Shown here: in pieces, positions 29,181-39,747 of the stretch
Position numbering within the stretch: position 1 is the stretch's first letter
Layout of the letters: every line of letters begins with the position of its first letter
Assembly (NCBI GenBank): GCA_031260425.1
Contig: JAIRJX010000045.1
Location: 1 to 40,801 of the forward strand
Length of the DNA stretch: 40,801 nucleotides
DNA from: Gemmobacter sp.
Lineage (GTDB): Bacteria; Pseudomonadota; Alphaproteobacteria; Rhodobacterales; Rhodobacteraceae
Direction: 5' to 3'
The notes under the pieces: model-generated
Told to the model about the DNA's origin: nothing
The model's database searches: none
What the model saw: only the letters and a program-made list of their open reading frames with translations
Position numbers and translations under genes: made by a program

Positions 29181-29443
29181 CCATGGGGCCGGAGACACAC
29201 CTTTCCGCAACCCACCACGCCGGCGCGGAAGTCAGCCTGCCATTGGCTCAACCCGCATCTCATCTGGGACAAATCGTGCATTTCCAAGGCGGGATACACC
29301 TCCGCACCGCCTGCGGCTACCTCTACCCATCCGGGGCGACGGCCAGGGCCGATCCGCCCTTGCGTAGAGGAGCTTCCTGATAGTTTCATGCCAGCCGCGC
29401 CCACTACCCCCGATCCGCTCTGGCGCGGGGGAGCCGCATTCAT

Positions 29444-29467
29444 CCACGGCTCATGTTGCAGCCGTGG
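29444..29467. other. Isolated intergenic hairpin
   Basis: CCACGGCT-CATGTTGC-AGCCGTGG, perfect 8-bp stem, 8-nt loop, within a 567-bp gap without a convincing ORF. Confidence 0.5.
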
Positions 29468-29705
29468 GGCACCCCATGGCCTCCTAATCCCCGAGACCAC
29501 TCGTGGGAAAGTGATGCCAACGGCTCTTCGCGCCTTGCTCCGGTCATGATGCGGGCTCAAACGGTGCTCGGGTGGAGAGCGCTTTGTGCTGCGTAGCTCG
29601 TCAAGGCTGGCGGGCGATGGGCCACTCAAGGAAGATGCTCACGATAGCGTGGTCCCGGGCGATGAGGCACCCGTATGATGCTCAGGCAAAGAAATATATG
29701 GGATT

Positions 29706-29724
29706 CCATGACCCACACTCATGG
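29706..29724 (-). terminator. Candidate terminator after the phaC-ABC operon
   Basis: CCATGA-CCCACAC-TCATGG 6-bp stem just beyond the YhhJ-like stop; minus-strand downstream sequence AATCCCATATATTTCTTTG is T-rich. Confidence 0.4.
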
Positions 29725-29747
29725 GCTCCCCCCGAAGCCCGCTCCCC

Positions 29748-30860
29748 TCAGGCGAGGAAGGCCCGGAACCGGCGCAGCGCCAGCCAGAACAGCGCCGCGC
29801 CGATTCCGGCCAGGGCCAGCAGCTGCGGCCATACCACATCAAGTCCCGCCCCCCGGAACAACACCCCCTGCGAAAGCTGGATGAAATGCGTGTTGGGCGC
29901 AGCCGACATGATGATCCGCACGATATCGGGCATACTCTCGCGCGGGGTCAGACCACCGGACAGGACCTGAAGCGGCAGCAGAACGAGGATCATCAGCAGC
30001 CCGAATTGCGGCATGGTGCCCGCGACCGTGGCGAGAAAGATCCCCATCGAGGTAGTGGCGAACAGCATCAGCACCGTCGCAACCAGAAACAATGGTATCG
30101 AGCCCTGCACCGGCACCTGCAGCAACTGCTCCACCACCACGACGATGGCGAAAGTCGAGGCGAGCAGGACCACGAGGCCCATCGACCAGATCTTCGACAG
30201 CATGATCTCGATGGCCGTCACCGGCATGACCAGCAGATGCTCCACCGTTCCATGCTCCTTCTCGCGGATCAGCGCGGCGCCGGTCAGAATGATCGACAGC
30301 ATGGTGATCGACTGGATGACGCTGTTGATCGCCCCGAACCAGCCCGGATCCAGCGACGGGTTATAGCGTGGCCGCAGCATCAGACCGACCGGCATCCCGG
30401 CATCCGTGCGATAGCGGGCGGTATATTCCGCAACCTCGCTGGCAACGATCTGCTGGATATAGCCGCTGCCGGTAAAAGCCTGGCTCATCCGGGTCGCATC
30501 GACATTCAGTTGCAGCGCGGGGCGACGGCCCGCCAACACGTCACGCTGGAAATCCGGCGGTATGACGAGTGCGAAGGTATCCTGCCCCTCATCCATCCGG
30601 CGATCCATCTCGGCGGCGGAGATCATCCGGGGTGCTACGAAGTGCGGCGGATAGAACGCCTGCGCGATGCGCCCGGAGAGTGTCGAGCGATCCTCGTCCA
30701 CGATGGAGAGGGTGGCGTTGGACAGCGCTTCGGGCATGGCGTTCGACTGGGCGTAGATCGACAGCGAGAAGGAATAGACGATCAGGATCAGCATGACCGG
30801 ATCGCGCCAGAGCCCGCGCAACTCCTTCAGGCCAAGCTGCGCGATATGCGAAAGGTTCAT
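29748..30860 (-). CDS. yhhJ: ABC-2 type transporter permease (YhhJ-like)
   Basis: 370 aa, ABC-2 pattern [32 protein letters not shown]; overlaps the RbbA-like gene by 4 nt. Confidence 0.85.
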   Translation of the reverse strand: MNLSHIAQLGLKELRGLWRDPVMLILIVYSFSLSIYAQSNAMPEALSNATLSIVDEDRSTLSGRIAQAFYPPHFVAPRMISAAEMDRRMDEGQDTFALVIPPDFQRDVLAGRRPALQLNVDATRMSQAFTGSGYIQQIVASEVAEYTARYRTDAGMPVGLMLRPRYNPSLDPGWFGAINSVIQSITMLSIILTGAALIREKEHGTVEHLLVMPVTAIEIMLSKIWSMGLVVLLASTFAIVVVVEQLLQVPVQGSIPLFLVATVLMLFATTSMGIFLATVAGTMPQFGLLMILVLLPLQVLSGGLTPRESMPDIVRIIMSAAPNTHFIQLSQGVLFRGAGLDVVWPQLLALAGIGAALFWLALRRFRAFLA

Positions 30861-33565
30861 TTCGCCTGTTTCCCAAGTAGAAGGGCACCGAGACCCAGGA
30901 TAACCGGGATCACCACTGCCAGCGCCAGGAGCGATTGCCCCAGATCGGCAAAGCCGAGGCCCTTGGAGAAGGCGCCACGTGAGGCGATGATGAAATAGGT
31001 GGTCGGATAGATCTCTCCGATCAGCCGCCCGGCCCCTTGCAGCGAGGATACCGGATCGATCATCCCGGAGAATTGCACACCCGGGATCATGGTCAGCATC
31101 GCGGTGCCGAACAGCGCCGCCACCTGGCTGGAAATGAAGGATGAGATCAGCAGCCCCATCGCCGTGGTCGCGGTGACATAAAGCAGCGCCGCCAGCGAAA
31201 GGGCCGGCAGGCTGCCGGTGAAGGGCACCCGGAAGACGAAGACGGCGAAGGCCGTCAGCACCACGAAGTTCAGCATCGCCAGCGCGATATAGGGCAGTTG
31301 CTTGCCCAGCAGGAATTCCAGCCGCGTCACTGGCGTGACATGGAAATTGACGATCGAGCCGAGTTCCTTCTCCCGTACCACGCTCAGCGTGGTCAGGATC
31401 GCCGGGATCAGCAGCAGCAGGAGCGGAATCACCGCCGGCACGACGGCGACAAGGCTTTTCACATCGGGATTGTAGCGGAATCGGGTGACCAGATCGAAAT
31501 TGCCCTGGCTCGCCGCGCCGCCGAGGCTTTCGCGGGCCTTGCGCATCAACCAGTCGGCATGGATGCCCTGGACATAGCCGCTCACCGTCTCGGCGCGGGT
31601 CGGGTTCGCTCCGTCGATCCAGGCGCCGATCTCCACGTGGCCCCCACGCTCCGCCGCTGCGGCAAAGCCGGGCGGGATCTCGATGGCAAGGCTCAATTGC
31701 CCGGCCCGCATCCGGACATCGATGTCGTCATAGCTTTCGAGCGGAGGCTCCTCATGGAAGTAGCGCGACCCGGAGAGATCAAGCGCGTAGTCGCGGCTCA
31801 GGGCGGTGCGGTCGCGGTCGAGCACGGCGAAGGTCAGTTCCTCGACATCGAAGCTCATGCCAAGGCCGATCACGAACATCAGGATCAGGCTGCCCACCAG
31901 CGCCAGCGCCGCCCGGATCGGGTCGCGACGCAATTGCAGTGCCTCCAGCCCCGAATAGGACAGCAGCCGGCGTAGTGAAAAAACAGAGGCGGGCGCGGTG
32001 TGCCCCACCGCCATCTGCCCGGACGGAATGGCGGCCGGCTCTTCACCGATCGCCTCTCGCAGGACGGAAATGAAGGCCTCCTCCAGCGTGGCCGCACCAC
32101 GCGCCGTGATGACCGCGGCGGCGGTGTCGCTGATCAGAACGCGTCCGGCATGCATGAGCGAGATACGGTCACACAATTCCGCTTCGTTCATGAAATGGGT
32201 CGAGACGAAAACCGTCACCCCGTCCTTGCGCGACAGCTCTCCAAGGATCGTCCAGAACGCGTCGCGCGCCACCGGATCGACGCCCGAGGTCGGCTCGTCG
32301 AGGATCAGGATCTCCGGCGCGTGGATCATGGCGACGGCGAGCGACAGTCGCTGCCGGATACCAAGCGGCAGCGATTCGGGCAGGCCGTCAAGCACCTCGG
32401 TCAGGTCGAACCTGTCGGCCATCTCGGCAATGCGCGGGGCAATCCGATCGGGCTCCATTCCGAACAGCCGGGCGTGCAGGTCGAGGTTCTGCCGCACCGT
32501 CAGCTCGGTATAAAGCGAGAAGGATTGCGACATGAAGCCCACACGGTGGCGCACCGCCATATCGCGCGGATCGACCGGCGCGCCGAACAGCCGGGCCTCA
32601 CCCTCGCTGGGCTCCAGAAGGCCGGTCAGCATTTTCATTACCGTGGTCTTGCCGCAGCCATTGGAGCCGAGGAAGCCGAAGATCTCGCCGCGCCCGATGC
32701 GAAAGGACACGTCGTCGACCGCGGTGAAATCGCCGAAGCGCATGGTCAGATGCTGAGCCTCGATGGCAATCTCGGCGCCGGGCGGGCGCGGCGGAATCAC
32801 AACGCGGGTATGGCCGCGCCGATCCTCCTCGGGCAGGAGGGCGATGAACGCCTCATCCAGCGTGGCGGATCCGGTATGTGCCAGCAGATCGGCGGGGGTG
32901 CCGGTCGCCAGAACCTGCCCGGCATTCATCGCCACCAGCCAGTCGAAACGCGCGGCCTCCTCCATATAGGCGGTGGCGACGATGACGCTCATTCCCGGGC
33001 GGTCGCGGCGGATATCCTCGATCAGGTCCCAGAACTGCCGGCGCGACAGCGGATCGACGCCGGTCGTCGGCTCGTCGACGATCAGCAGGTCGGGATCGTG
33101 GATCAGCGCACAGCACAGGCCCAGCTTCTGCCTCATGCCGCCCGACAGCTTTGCCGCCGGCCGGTCACGGAAGGCCGACATGCCGGTGCGGGCCAGCAGC
33201 CCGGTGATGCGCCGCTCACGCTCGGCCCGGTCATGGCCGAACAGGCGGCCGAAGAATTCCAGGTTCTCGAAGACCGAAAGCGTCGGGTAAAGGTTCCGCC
33301 CTAGCCCCTGCGGCATGAAGGCTATGCGCGGGCAGACCCGGCGGCGATGCGCGGCGTCACGCATGTCGCCGCCAAGCACCCGCAACTCACCCTCCTGCAG
33401 ACGCCGTGCACCGGCCAGAAGCGACAGCAGGCTGGACTTGCCCACCCCGTCCGGCCCGATCAACCCGACCATCCGCCCCGCGGGTAACGAAAGCGTCACC
33501 CCCGCCAGCGCGCGCACCCGGCCATAACGCAGCGACAGCGCCGAGATCTCGGCGACCGCGCTCAT
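30857..33565 (-). CDS. rbbA: RbbA-like ABC transporter: two NBDs fused to an ABC-2 permease domain
   Basis: 902 aa; Walker [10 protein letters not shown] and GSNGCGKTT; signatures [10 protein letters not shown] and [11 protein letters not shown]-terminal TM domain [31 protein letters not shown]. Confidence 0.88.
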   Translation of the reverse strand: MSAVAEISALSLRYGRVRALAGVTLSLPAGRMVGLIGPDGVGKSSLLSLLAGARRLQEGELRVLGGDMRDAAHRRRVCPRIAFMPQGLGRNLYPTLSVFENLEFFGRLFGHDRAERERRITGLLARTGMSAFRDRPAAKLSGGMRQKLGLCCALIHDPDLLIVDEPTTGVDPLSRRQFWDLIEDIRRDRPGMSVIVATAYMEEAARFDWLVAMNAGQVLATGTPADLLAHTGSATLDEAFIALLPEEDRRGHTRVVIPPRPPGAEIAIEAQHLTMRFGDFTAVDDVSFRIGRGEIFGFLGSNGCGKTTVMKMLTGLLEPSEGEARLFGAPVDPRDMAVRHRVGFMSQSFSLYTELTVRQNLDLHARLFGMEPDRIAPRIAEMADRFDLTEVLDGLPESLPLGIRQRLSLAVAMIHAPEILILDEPTSGVDPVARDAFWTILGELSRKDGVTVFVSTHFMNEAELCDRISLMHAGRVLISDTAAAVITARGAATLEEAFISVLREAIGEEPAAIPSGQMAVGHTAPASVFSLRRLLSYSGLEALQLRRDPIRAALALVGSLILMFVIGLGMSFDVEELTFAVLDRDRTALSRDYALDLSGSRYFHEEPPLESYDDIDVRMRAGQLSLAIEIPPGFAAAAERGGHVEIGAWIDGANPTRAETVSGYVQGIHADWLMRKARESLGGAASQGNFDLVTRFRYNPDVKSLVAVVPAVIPLLLLLIPAILTTLSVVREKELGSIVNFHVTPVTRLEFLLGKQLPYIALAMLNFVVLTAFAVFVFRVPFTGSLPALSLAALLYVTATTAMGLLISSFISSQVAALFGTAMLTMIPGVQFSGMIDPVSSLQGAGRLIGEIYPTTYFIIASRGAFSKGLGFADLGQSLLALAVVIPVILGLGALLLGKQAK

Positions 33566-34629
33566 TGCACCAGGTTGGACAGGCTCTCCGGCCAGTCCAC
33601 CGTCGGATCGATGCGGATATAGGCCATGCCGGGCAGGCCGGTCTTCACATAGTCGACATACCGGCGCAGCAGGTCCGGATCGATCCGCGCCCGGATGCGA
33701 AACATCAGCCTTTCGCGCTCATCCGCCGTCTCGACCGTCTTTGGCGTGAACTGGGCCACATCCGCGACGAACGAGACCGTGGCCGGGATCGCCCTGCCGG
33801 GCAGCGCGTCGATGACCAGCCGCACCTCGGCCCCGACCTGCACCCGGCCAGCCTGCGCGGTGGGCAGGAAGAAGGTCATATAGACATCACCCAGATCGAC
33901 GAGGCTGAGGATACGCCCGCCGGCACCGACAATCTCGCCCTCCTGTGCGATGCGGAACTGCACCCGCCCGTCGCGCGGCGAAACCAGCGTAGCATCATCG
34001 ACGGCGGCAGAAACCGCGTCGATCGCAGCCCGCGCCGCCTCTACCGCCGCTCCCGCATCAACCACCTGTGCCTCGGCGGAACTGATCCCGGCCTCTGCCG
34101 CCGCCAGCGAGGCCTGCGCCGAGGCGAGCCCCGCCTGGGCCTGCCGCTCTGCCGTACGGTCATCGTCCAGCGCCTGCTGGGAGACGATGGAGCCTTGCGA
34201 CAACCGTTCCGACCGCGCAAGGCGGCCGGCGGCCGCATCGACAGCCGCTTGCGCCTGATCCACCACCGCGGCGGCGGCGCGGCCTTGCGCCTGCGCCTGC
34301 TTCACCACGGCCTGCGCCGTCTTCACCCCGATTTCGGCCCGGCGCAGCGTGGCCTCAGCCTGCCGCCTTTGCGCGTTCAGTTGCACCACATCCATCTGCA
34401 CCAGCACATCGCCCCTGCGGACAAAATCGCCCTCCCGCGCCCGGATCTCGGCAATCCGGCCGCCGGAGAGTGCGGCGATGTTGATCTCGGTCGCCTCGAT
34501 CCGGCCGTTGCCCGAGGCGATACCAGCGGGCTGGCCGGGCTGCGACAGGCTGTCCCAGAGCAGATAGGCCATGCCCGCCCCGATGATCACGATCCCGCCA
34601 CGCAGAAGATTTCGAACCCAGGGTTGCAT
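33562..34629 (-). CDS. HlyD/membrane fusion family periplasmic adaptor (YhiI-like)
   Basis: [24 protein letters not shown]...[39 protein letters not shown] (lipoyl-like). Start placed at ATG 34629 behind GGGAGA; ORF track start at 34659 overlaps phaC. Confidence 0.88.
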   Translation of the reverse strand: MQPWVRNLLRGGIVIIGAGMAYLLWDSLSQPGQPAGIASGNGRIEATEINIAALSGGRIAEIRAREGDFVRRGDVLVQMDVVQLNAQRRQAEATLRRAEIGVKTAQAVVKQAQAQGRAAAAVVDQAQAAVDAAAGRLARSERLSQGSIVSQQALDDDRTAERQAQAGLASAQASLAAAEAGISSAEAQVVDAGAAVEAARAAIDAVSAAVDDATLVSPRDGRVQFRIAQEGEIVGAGGRILSLVDLGDVYMTFFLPTAQAGRVQVGAEVRLVIDALPGRAIPATVSFVADVAQFTPKTVETADERERLMFRIRARIDPDLLRRYVDYVKTGLPGMAYIRIDPTVDWPESLSNLVQ

Positions 34630-34642
34630 CGCGTTTCTCCCG

Positions 34643-36457
34643 TCAGCGCTGGAAAACATAGGTGCCCGGCGCGGCTTCCAGCGCCGGCAGGCCGCGCGTA
34701 GGCGCCCCCATTTCGGGCGGGGCGGCCGGCGTGCCGCTGTGATCGCTCAGCCAGTCTCCCCAGGCCTCCCACCACGACCCGTCACGGGAAGGATGCGCCG
34801 CCAGCCACTCCTGCGCGGTCAGCAGCGGATCCTCGTCCCGCTTGTGACCGATACGGTAACGGCGGCGCGCATGGCCCGGTTCGCTGACGATCCCGGCATT
34901 GTGCCCGCCCGAAGTCAGCACAAAGCTGATATCGGTCTCGCAGAACTGATGCAGCTTGTAGACCGATTTCCATGGTGCCACATGATCGCGCTCGGTTCCT
35001 ACCGCGAAAAGCGGCATCCGGATATTCTGAAGCATCACTGGCCGATCCTCCACCATGAAGCGCCCGGCGGCGAGCTCATTGTCGAGATAGAGCTTGCGCA
35101 GATATTCCGAATGCATCCGCCACGGCATCCGCGTGCTGTCGGCGTTCCAGGCCATCAGGTCGTTCATCGGCGCGCGCTCGCCCATGAGATATTCGTGCAC
35201 CAGCCGCGACCAGACCAGATCGTTCGAGCGCAGCAACTGGAACGCCCCCGACATCTGATCGGCCGAGAGATAGCCGCGGTTCCACATCATGGTTTCCAGA
35301 AGGTGCATCTGGCTGGCATCTATAAACAGCGCAAGCTCGCCCGGTTCGGTGAAATCCACCTGCGCGGCAAGCAGCGTCATCGAGGCCAGCCGGTCGTCCC
35401 CATCACGCGCCATGGCTGCCGCCGCGATGGAAAGCAAGGTACCACCCAGGCAATAGCCCGCCCCATGAATCCGCCGGTCGGGCAGAATTGTCGAGATCGC
35501 CTCCAGTGCCGCCATGACGCCGAGACGGCGATAATCGTTGAGCGTGAGGTCACGATCCTCGGCATCCGGGTTGCGCCACGAGATCGCGAAGACCGTATAG
35601 CCGCGCGCCACCAGCCAGCGTAGCAGCGAGTTTTCCGGGCTTAGATCCAGGATGTAGTATTTCATGATCCAGGCCGGCACGATCAGCACCGGTTCAGGGT
35701 GCACCGTGCCGGTGACGGGGGCATACTGGATCAGCTCGATCAGGTGGTTGCGGTAGACGACCTTGCCCGGCGTCACCGCCACGCTTTCGCCCGGCGCGAA
35801 CGCCTCGGCCCCGACCGGCGGCTGGCCCGAGACCTGGCGCAGGCTGTCTTCGACCCAGTTGCGCCAACCCTCCCAGATATTCGCGCCTCCCGTCTCCACC
35901 ATGCGGCGCAACACCTCGGGATTGGTGAAGGGCGTGTTGCTGGGCGAGAAGATGTCGAGCCATTGCCGCGCCGCGAACGACACCACCTCCTCGTGATGGC
36001 GCGCCACACCCGGCACCTCGCGCGTGACGTTGTGCCACCATTGCTGGTTCAGCAGGAAGCCTTGCGCCAACCAGGAAAACGGCGGCTTGTGCCAGCCCTC
36101 CGCCGCGAAACGGTCGTCACCGGGCAGCGGCTCGATGGCGGGTGGCGCGTCGGGGTCAATGGTGCCGGCGAGCAAATGCACCATCAGCCGCGCCGTCTTG
36201 CGCGCGCCCTTCGTGGCCAGTTCCATCCGCTTGCCCGGCGCACCCGCCAGATGCATCGCCCAATCGGCGAAGGCCAGTGCCGCCGATCCGGGCGAAAGGC
36301 CACCGGTCATCTGCCCGGCCAGCGCACCATACATCCTGTCGAAGGCGCTGAACGCCTCGATCCCCAACCCCTCCTCCGGGGCAACCACAGTCGGGGGTGG
36401 AGCAGGGCGCAACTCAGGGGGGCGCTTCGTCCGCTTGCCGGTCCGTTTCGGTGTCAT
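34643..36457 (-). CDS. phaC: Class I poly(3-hydroxyalkanoate) synthase
   Basis: 604 aa; PhaC N-terminal domain (NQQWWHNVTREVPGVARHHEEVVSFAARQWLDIFSPSNTPFTNPEVL); lipase-like box GYCLGGTLLS; GGHNAGIVSEPG. Confidence 0.94.
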   Translation of the reverse strand: MTPKRTGKRTKRPPELRPAPPPTVVAPEEGLGIEAFSAFDRMYGALAGQMTGGLSPGSAALAFADWAMHLAGAPGKRMELATKGARKTARLMVHLLAGTIDPDAPPAIEPLPGDDRFAAEGWHKPPFSWLAQGFLLNQQWWHNVTREVPGVARHHEEVVSFAARQWLDIFSPSNTPFTNPEVLRRMVETGGANIWEGWRNWVEDSLRQVSGQPPVGAEAFAPGESVAVTPGKVVYRNHLIELIQYAPVTGTVHPEPVLIVPAWIMKYYILDLSPENSLLRWLVARGYTVFAISWRNPDAEDRDLTLNDYRRLGVMAALEAISTILPDRRIHGAGYCLGGTLLSIAAAAMARDGDDRLASMTLLAAQVDFTEPGELALFIDASQMHLLETMMWNRGYLSADQMSGAFQLLRSNDLVWSRLVHEYLMGERAPMNDLMAWNADSTRMPWRMHSEYLRKLYLDNELAAGRFMVEDRPVMLQNIRMPLFAVGTERDHVAPWKSVYKLHQFCETDISFVLTSGGHNAGIVSEPGHARRRYRIGHKRDEDPLLTAQEWLAAHPSRDGSWWEAWGDWLSDHSGTPAAPPEMGAPTRGLPALEAAPGTYVFQR

Positions 36458-36511
36458 GCGTCGCGTCCTGTTTTCCGCATATGCGGCATACGGGAATTTT
36501 GCGCAGGTGGT

Positions 36512-36525
36512 TTGACATGAATCAA
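36512..36525. promoter_or_regulatory. Candidate FNR/FnrL-type box upstream of phaC
   Basis: TTGAC-ATGA-ATCAA; 9/10 match to TTGAT-N4-ATCAA, about 60 nt upstream of the phaC ATG. Confidence 0.6.
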
Positions 36526-36998
36526 GCCCCCTTCCGGCCCGACCCTCGCGGCCACAGGACCGTCGCCCCTCGCGAGAGTTCCACCACCGGCGGCAGCAAC
36601 CAGGCTCATGAACCGGCAGGATCGGCAGTTACCATGCAAACAAGGTAAGGAACGCATGAGCCTGAGACGGACGAAAGGTAGTACGGCGAATCATCGGCGC
36701 GCGATGATCTTGCAGCCGAAAAAGCCGCAGCCCTGCATAATGATCAGGCCGCAGCGCGCTTGCGCGCCAGCATGGCGTTGTTCCTGTCGCAGTGCCATGG
36801 ATCAGCCGATCGATAACTGTCGGTTTGATCTGCAAGGCATCCCGCCCCTGCACTCCCGCCCGGACCAGGGCGCGAGGAGCGGGCAATGCGGGATGCGCCA
36901 AAAAGGCCATATGAGCCCGAATGGAGGCGATCCGCGTCCCCCAGAAGAAGCGCCCCGCCCATAGCGGGCCCGCCGTCGCGGCGCAGACGCGCCCGGCC

Positions 36999-37742
36999 TC
37001 AGCCGAGCTGCGCCGCAACCTCATCGGACATGTCGAAATTGTGGGTGACGGTCTGCACGTCGTCATCCTCTTCCAACATGTCGACCAGCCGCATCAGCTT
37101 CTGCGCCGTGTCCAGATCGACCTCGCTGCGCGACTGCGGCTTCCAGATCAGCTTCGCCTCGGTCGATTCGCCCAGCGCCTTTTCCAGCGCGTCGGACACG
37201 TCCGACAGGCTCTCCACCGAGCAATAGATCCAGTGCCCCTCTTCATCCGATTCCACATCGTCGGCACCGGCCTCAAGTGCTGCCATCATCACCGTATCGG
37301 CGTCGCCCGCAGCGGCCGGATAGCTGATTTCTCCCACCCGGTCGAAGCTGTGACTGACCGAACCGGTCTGCCCCAGATTGCCGCCGCACTTGGTGAAATA
37401 GCTGCGCACGTTGGACGCGGTGCGGTTCACGTTGTCTGTCATCGTCTCGACGATCACCGCGATACCGTTCACCCCGTAGCCCTCGTAGCGGATCTCGGTA
37501 TAGGTTTCCGCATCGCCGCCCAGCGATTTCTTGATCGCGCGCTCGATCACATCCTTGGGCATGGAGACGGCCTTGGCCGCCTTCACCGCCAGCCGCAGGC
37601 GGGGATTCTTGTCGGGGTCGGGATCACCCATCTTGGCGGCGACGGTAATCTCCTTCGCCAGCTTCGAGAACATCTTGGAGCGCAGCTTGTCCTGCTTGCC
37701 CTTGCGATGCTGGATATTCGCCCATTTCGAATGGCCCGCCAT
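36999..37742 (-). CDS. yebC: YebC/PmpR family transcriptional/translation regulator
   Basis: [39 protein letters not shown] is diagnostic. Confidence 0.97.
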   Translation of the reverse strand: MAGHSKWANIQHRKGKQDKLRSKMFSKLAKEITVAAKMGDPDPDKNPRLRLAVKAAKAVSMPKDVIERAIKKSLGGDAETYTEIRYEGYGVNGIAVIVETMTDNVNRTASNVRSYFTKCGGNLGQTGSVSHSFDRVGEISYPAAAGDADTVMMAALEAGADDVESDEEGHWIYCSVESLSDVSDALEKALGESTEAKLIWKPQSRSEVDLDTAQKLMRLVDMLEEDDDVQTVTHNFDMSDEVAAQLG

Positions 37743-37838
37743 GGCCCTTACTCCGGTCGCAATTTCGGTGGTGGCGCCGCTCTACACCAGACAGGGGGAA
37801 AACGGCAACCCCCGTCTGGCGCGGTGCAGCCCCCGCAA

Positions 37839-39623
37839 TCAGGGATAAAGCGGCCAGATCAGCGGGATCAGCGCCGAACACAAAAGCCAGGTGATGATAT
37901 TGAGCGGGACCCCCACCTTGGTAAAATCGGTGAAACGGTAGCCGCCGGGACCATAGACCATCATGTTGGTCTGGTAACCAATGGGCGTCGCGAAGGCGAG
38001 CGTGGCCGAGAACATCACCGCCACCACGAAGGGGCGCGGATCGACACCAAGCTGATGGGCCAGCTGGATCGCAATGGGAGTGTAGATCACCGCCACCGCG
38101 TTGTTCGACAGGAACTCGGTCAGGATCAGCCCGAGCAGATAGATGGCGAGAATCATCAGGAAGGGCGACAGCCCCTCCATCCAGGGCTTCACACCCGTCA
38201 CGATCATCTTGACCGCACCCGACCGGTCCAGCCCCTCACCCACCGCCAGCATGGCGAAGATCATCGCCATCAGACGGCCATCGACAAAGCCCAGCGCCTC
38301 GTCACTGTCGATGCAGCGGGTCAGGAAGATCGCAGCCACCGCGAAGAAGCCGAGCGTATAGATCGGCGCCACCTCGAACGAGGACAGGATGACCACGAAA
38401 GCCAGCGCGCCAATGGCAATCGGGGCCTTGCCGCGGCGATAGGCGCGCTGCTGCGGCTGGTTCACTTCGACCATCTCCATGTCGAGCGCGAGGCGCTTGA
38501 TGTCGGCGGATGCCCCCTCGAGCAGAAGCGTGTCACCCACCTGCACCACCAGCTCGTCAAGCTGCCGGCCGATATTCTGGCTGCGGCGATGCGCGGCCAA
38601 TACATAGATACCGTAGCGCCGCCGCAGCCGAAGCTCGCCCAGTTGCCGGCCGATCAACCGGCAACCGGGGGTAATCAGCACCTCCACCGTCTCGGTCTCG
38701 ACCGAGGAGAGCTTGTCGACGATCCGCATGTCGGTTCGGTTCTGCATGTCCAGGAGTTCGGTCATCTCGGTGCGCAACACCACCCGGTCGCCCGCGGCCA
38801 GCACCACCCCCTGCAGATCGCGCCGCAGCGACAGATCGCCGCGCAATACGTCGATCACCCGCACGCCCGAGCGCTTGAACTGCTGCACTTCCAGCACCGG
38901 GGTGCCGATCAGCACCGAATCCTCGGGGATCGCCACCTCGGTGAAATACTTCATCCGCTTGCGGTCGCCGAGCAGCGAGGCCATCGACTGCCGATCCGGC
39001 AACAGCCACTTGCCGAAGATGCCGAGATAAAGCCCACCAGCCACCGTTACCGCAAGGCCGAGCGGCGCGATCTCGAACAGGCCGAAATGCGCCATCCCGG
39101 CATCATGCGCAGACCCGTCGACCAGGAGGTTGGTCGAGGTGCCGATAAGCGAGATCATGCCCCCCAGAACCGTCATGTGGCTGAGCGGTATCAGCAGTTT
39201 CGATGGCGCCAGCCCGATCCGCACGGCGATCTGGATCATCACCGGGATCATCACCGCCACCAGCGGGGTGTTGTTCATCACCGAAGACACCACGGCGACG
39301 GTCGCAAACAGCACGAAAAGCGTGGTGCGCGGCCGGTTCCCAGCATGGCTTTCCGCCATGCTGATCAGCATCTCCACCGCGCCGGTTCTGACCAACCCCC
39401 CCATGATCATGAACATCAGCGCGATGGTCCAGGGCGCGTTGTTCGACAGCACCCCCAGCGCTGCCCTCTCGGGCAGGATCCCGACAAGGATCATCGCCGC
39501 CGCCCCGAGGATCGCTGTCACCTCGACCGGAAAGGTCTCGCGCACGAAAAGGACAAACATCACCGCAAGAATGCCGAGCGCAATATAAGGCTGGCTTTCC
39601 TGCGCCAATTCGATACCGAGCAT
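37839..39623 (-). CDS. SLC13-family/anion permease with internal TrkA-C (RCK_C) domains
   Basis: 594 aa from MLGIELAQESQPYIALGILAVMFVLFVRETFPVEV; multiple TM; two RCK_C-like segments (IGTPVLEVQQFKRSGVRVIDVLRG, LIGRQLGELRLRRRYGIYVLAAHR). Confidence 0.88.
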   Translation of the reverse strand: MLGIELAQESQPYIALGILAVMFVLFVRETFPVEVTAILGAAAMILVGILPERAALGVLSNNAPWTIALMFMIMGGLVRTGAVEMLISMAESHAGNRPRTTLFVLFATVAVVSSVMNNTPLVAVMIPVMIQIAVRIGLAPSKLLIPLSHMTVLGGMISLIGTSTNLLVDGSAHDAGMAHFGLFEIAPLGLAVTVAGGLYLGIFGKWLLPDRQSMASLLGDRKRMKYFTEVAIPEDSVLIGTPVLEVQQFKRSGVRVIDVLRGDLSLRRDLQGVVLAAGDRVVLRTEMTELLDMQNRTDMRIVDKLSSVETETVEVLITPGCRLIGRQLGELRLRRRYGIYVLAAHRRSQNIGRQLDELVVQVGDTLLLEGASADIKRLALDMEMVEVNQPQQRAYRRGKAPIAIGALAFVVILSSFEVAPIYTLGFFAVAAIFLTRCIDSDEALGFVDGRLMAMIFAMLAVGEGLDRSGAVKMIVTGVKPWMEGLSPFLMILAIYLLGLILTEFLSNNAVAVIYTPIAIQLAHQLGVDPRPFVVAVMFSATLAFATPIGYQTNMMVYGPGGYRFTDFTKVGVPLNIITWLLCSALIPLIWPLYP

Positions 39624-39747
39624 GGGATCTCCACCTGTAATCGCGACAGGTCTGGTAGAATATTTCTTCCCGAAACGCAAAGGATTCGCGCAGTCCCCCT
39701 GCCGGGGCCGACCGAAAGCGAAAATCCTGCCGCACTCCGGTCAGGGG

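Noticed and set aside
27321-29210. 629-aa minus-strand ORF
   Set aside because: Antisense to fliK and flgD, which have diagnostic motifs.
29181-29747. Insertion sequence between flgD and the ABC operon
   Set aside because: No terminal inverted repeats, target duplication or transposase motif could be identified; left as an unexplained gap instead.
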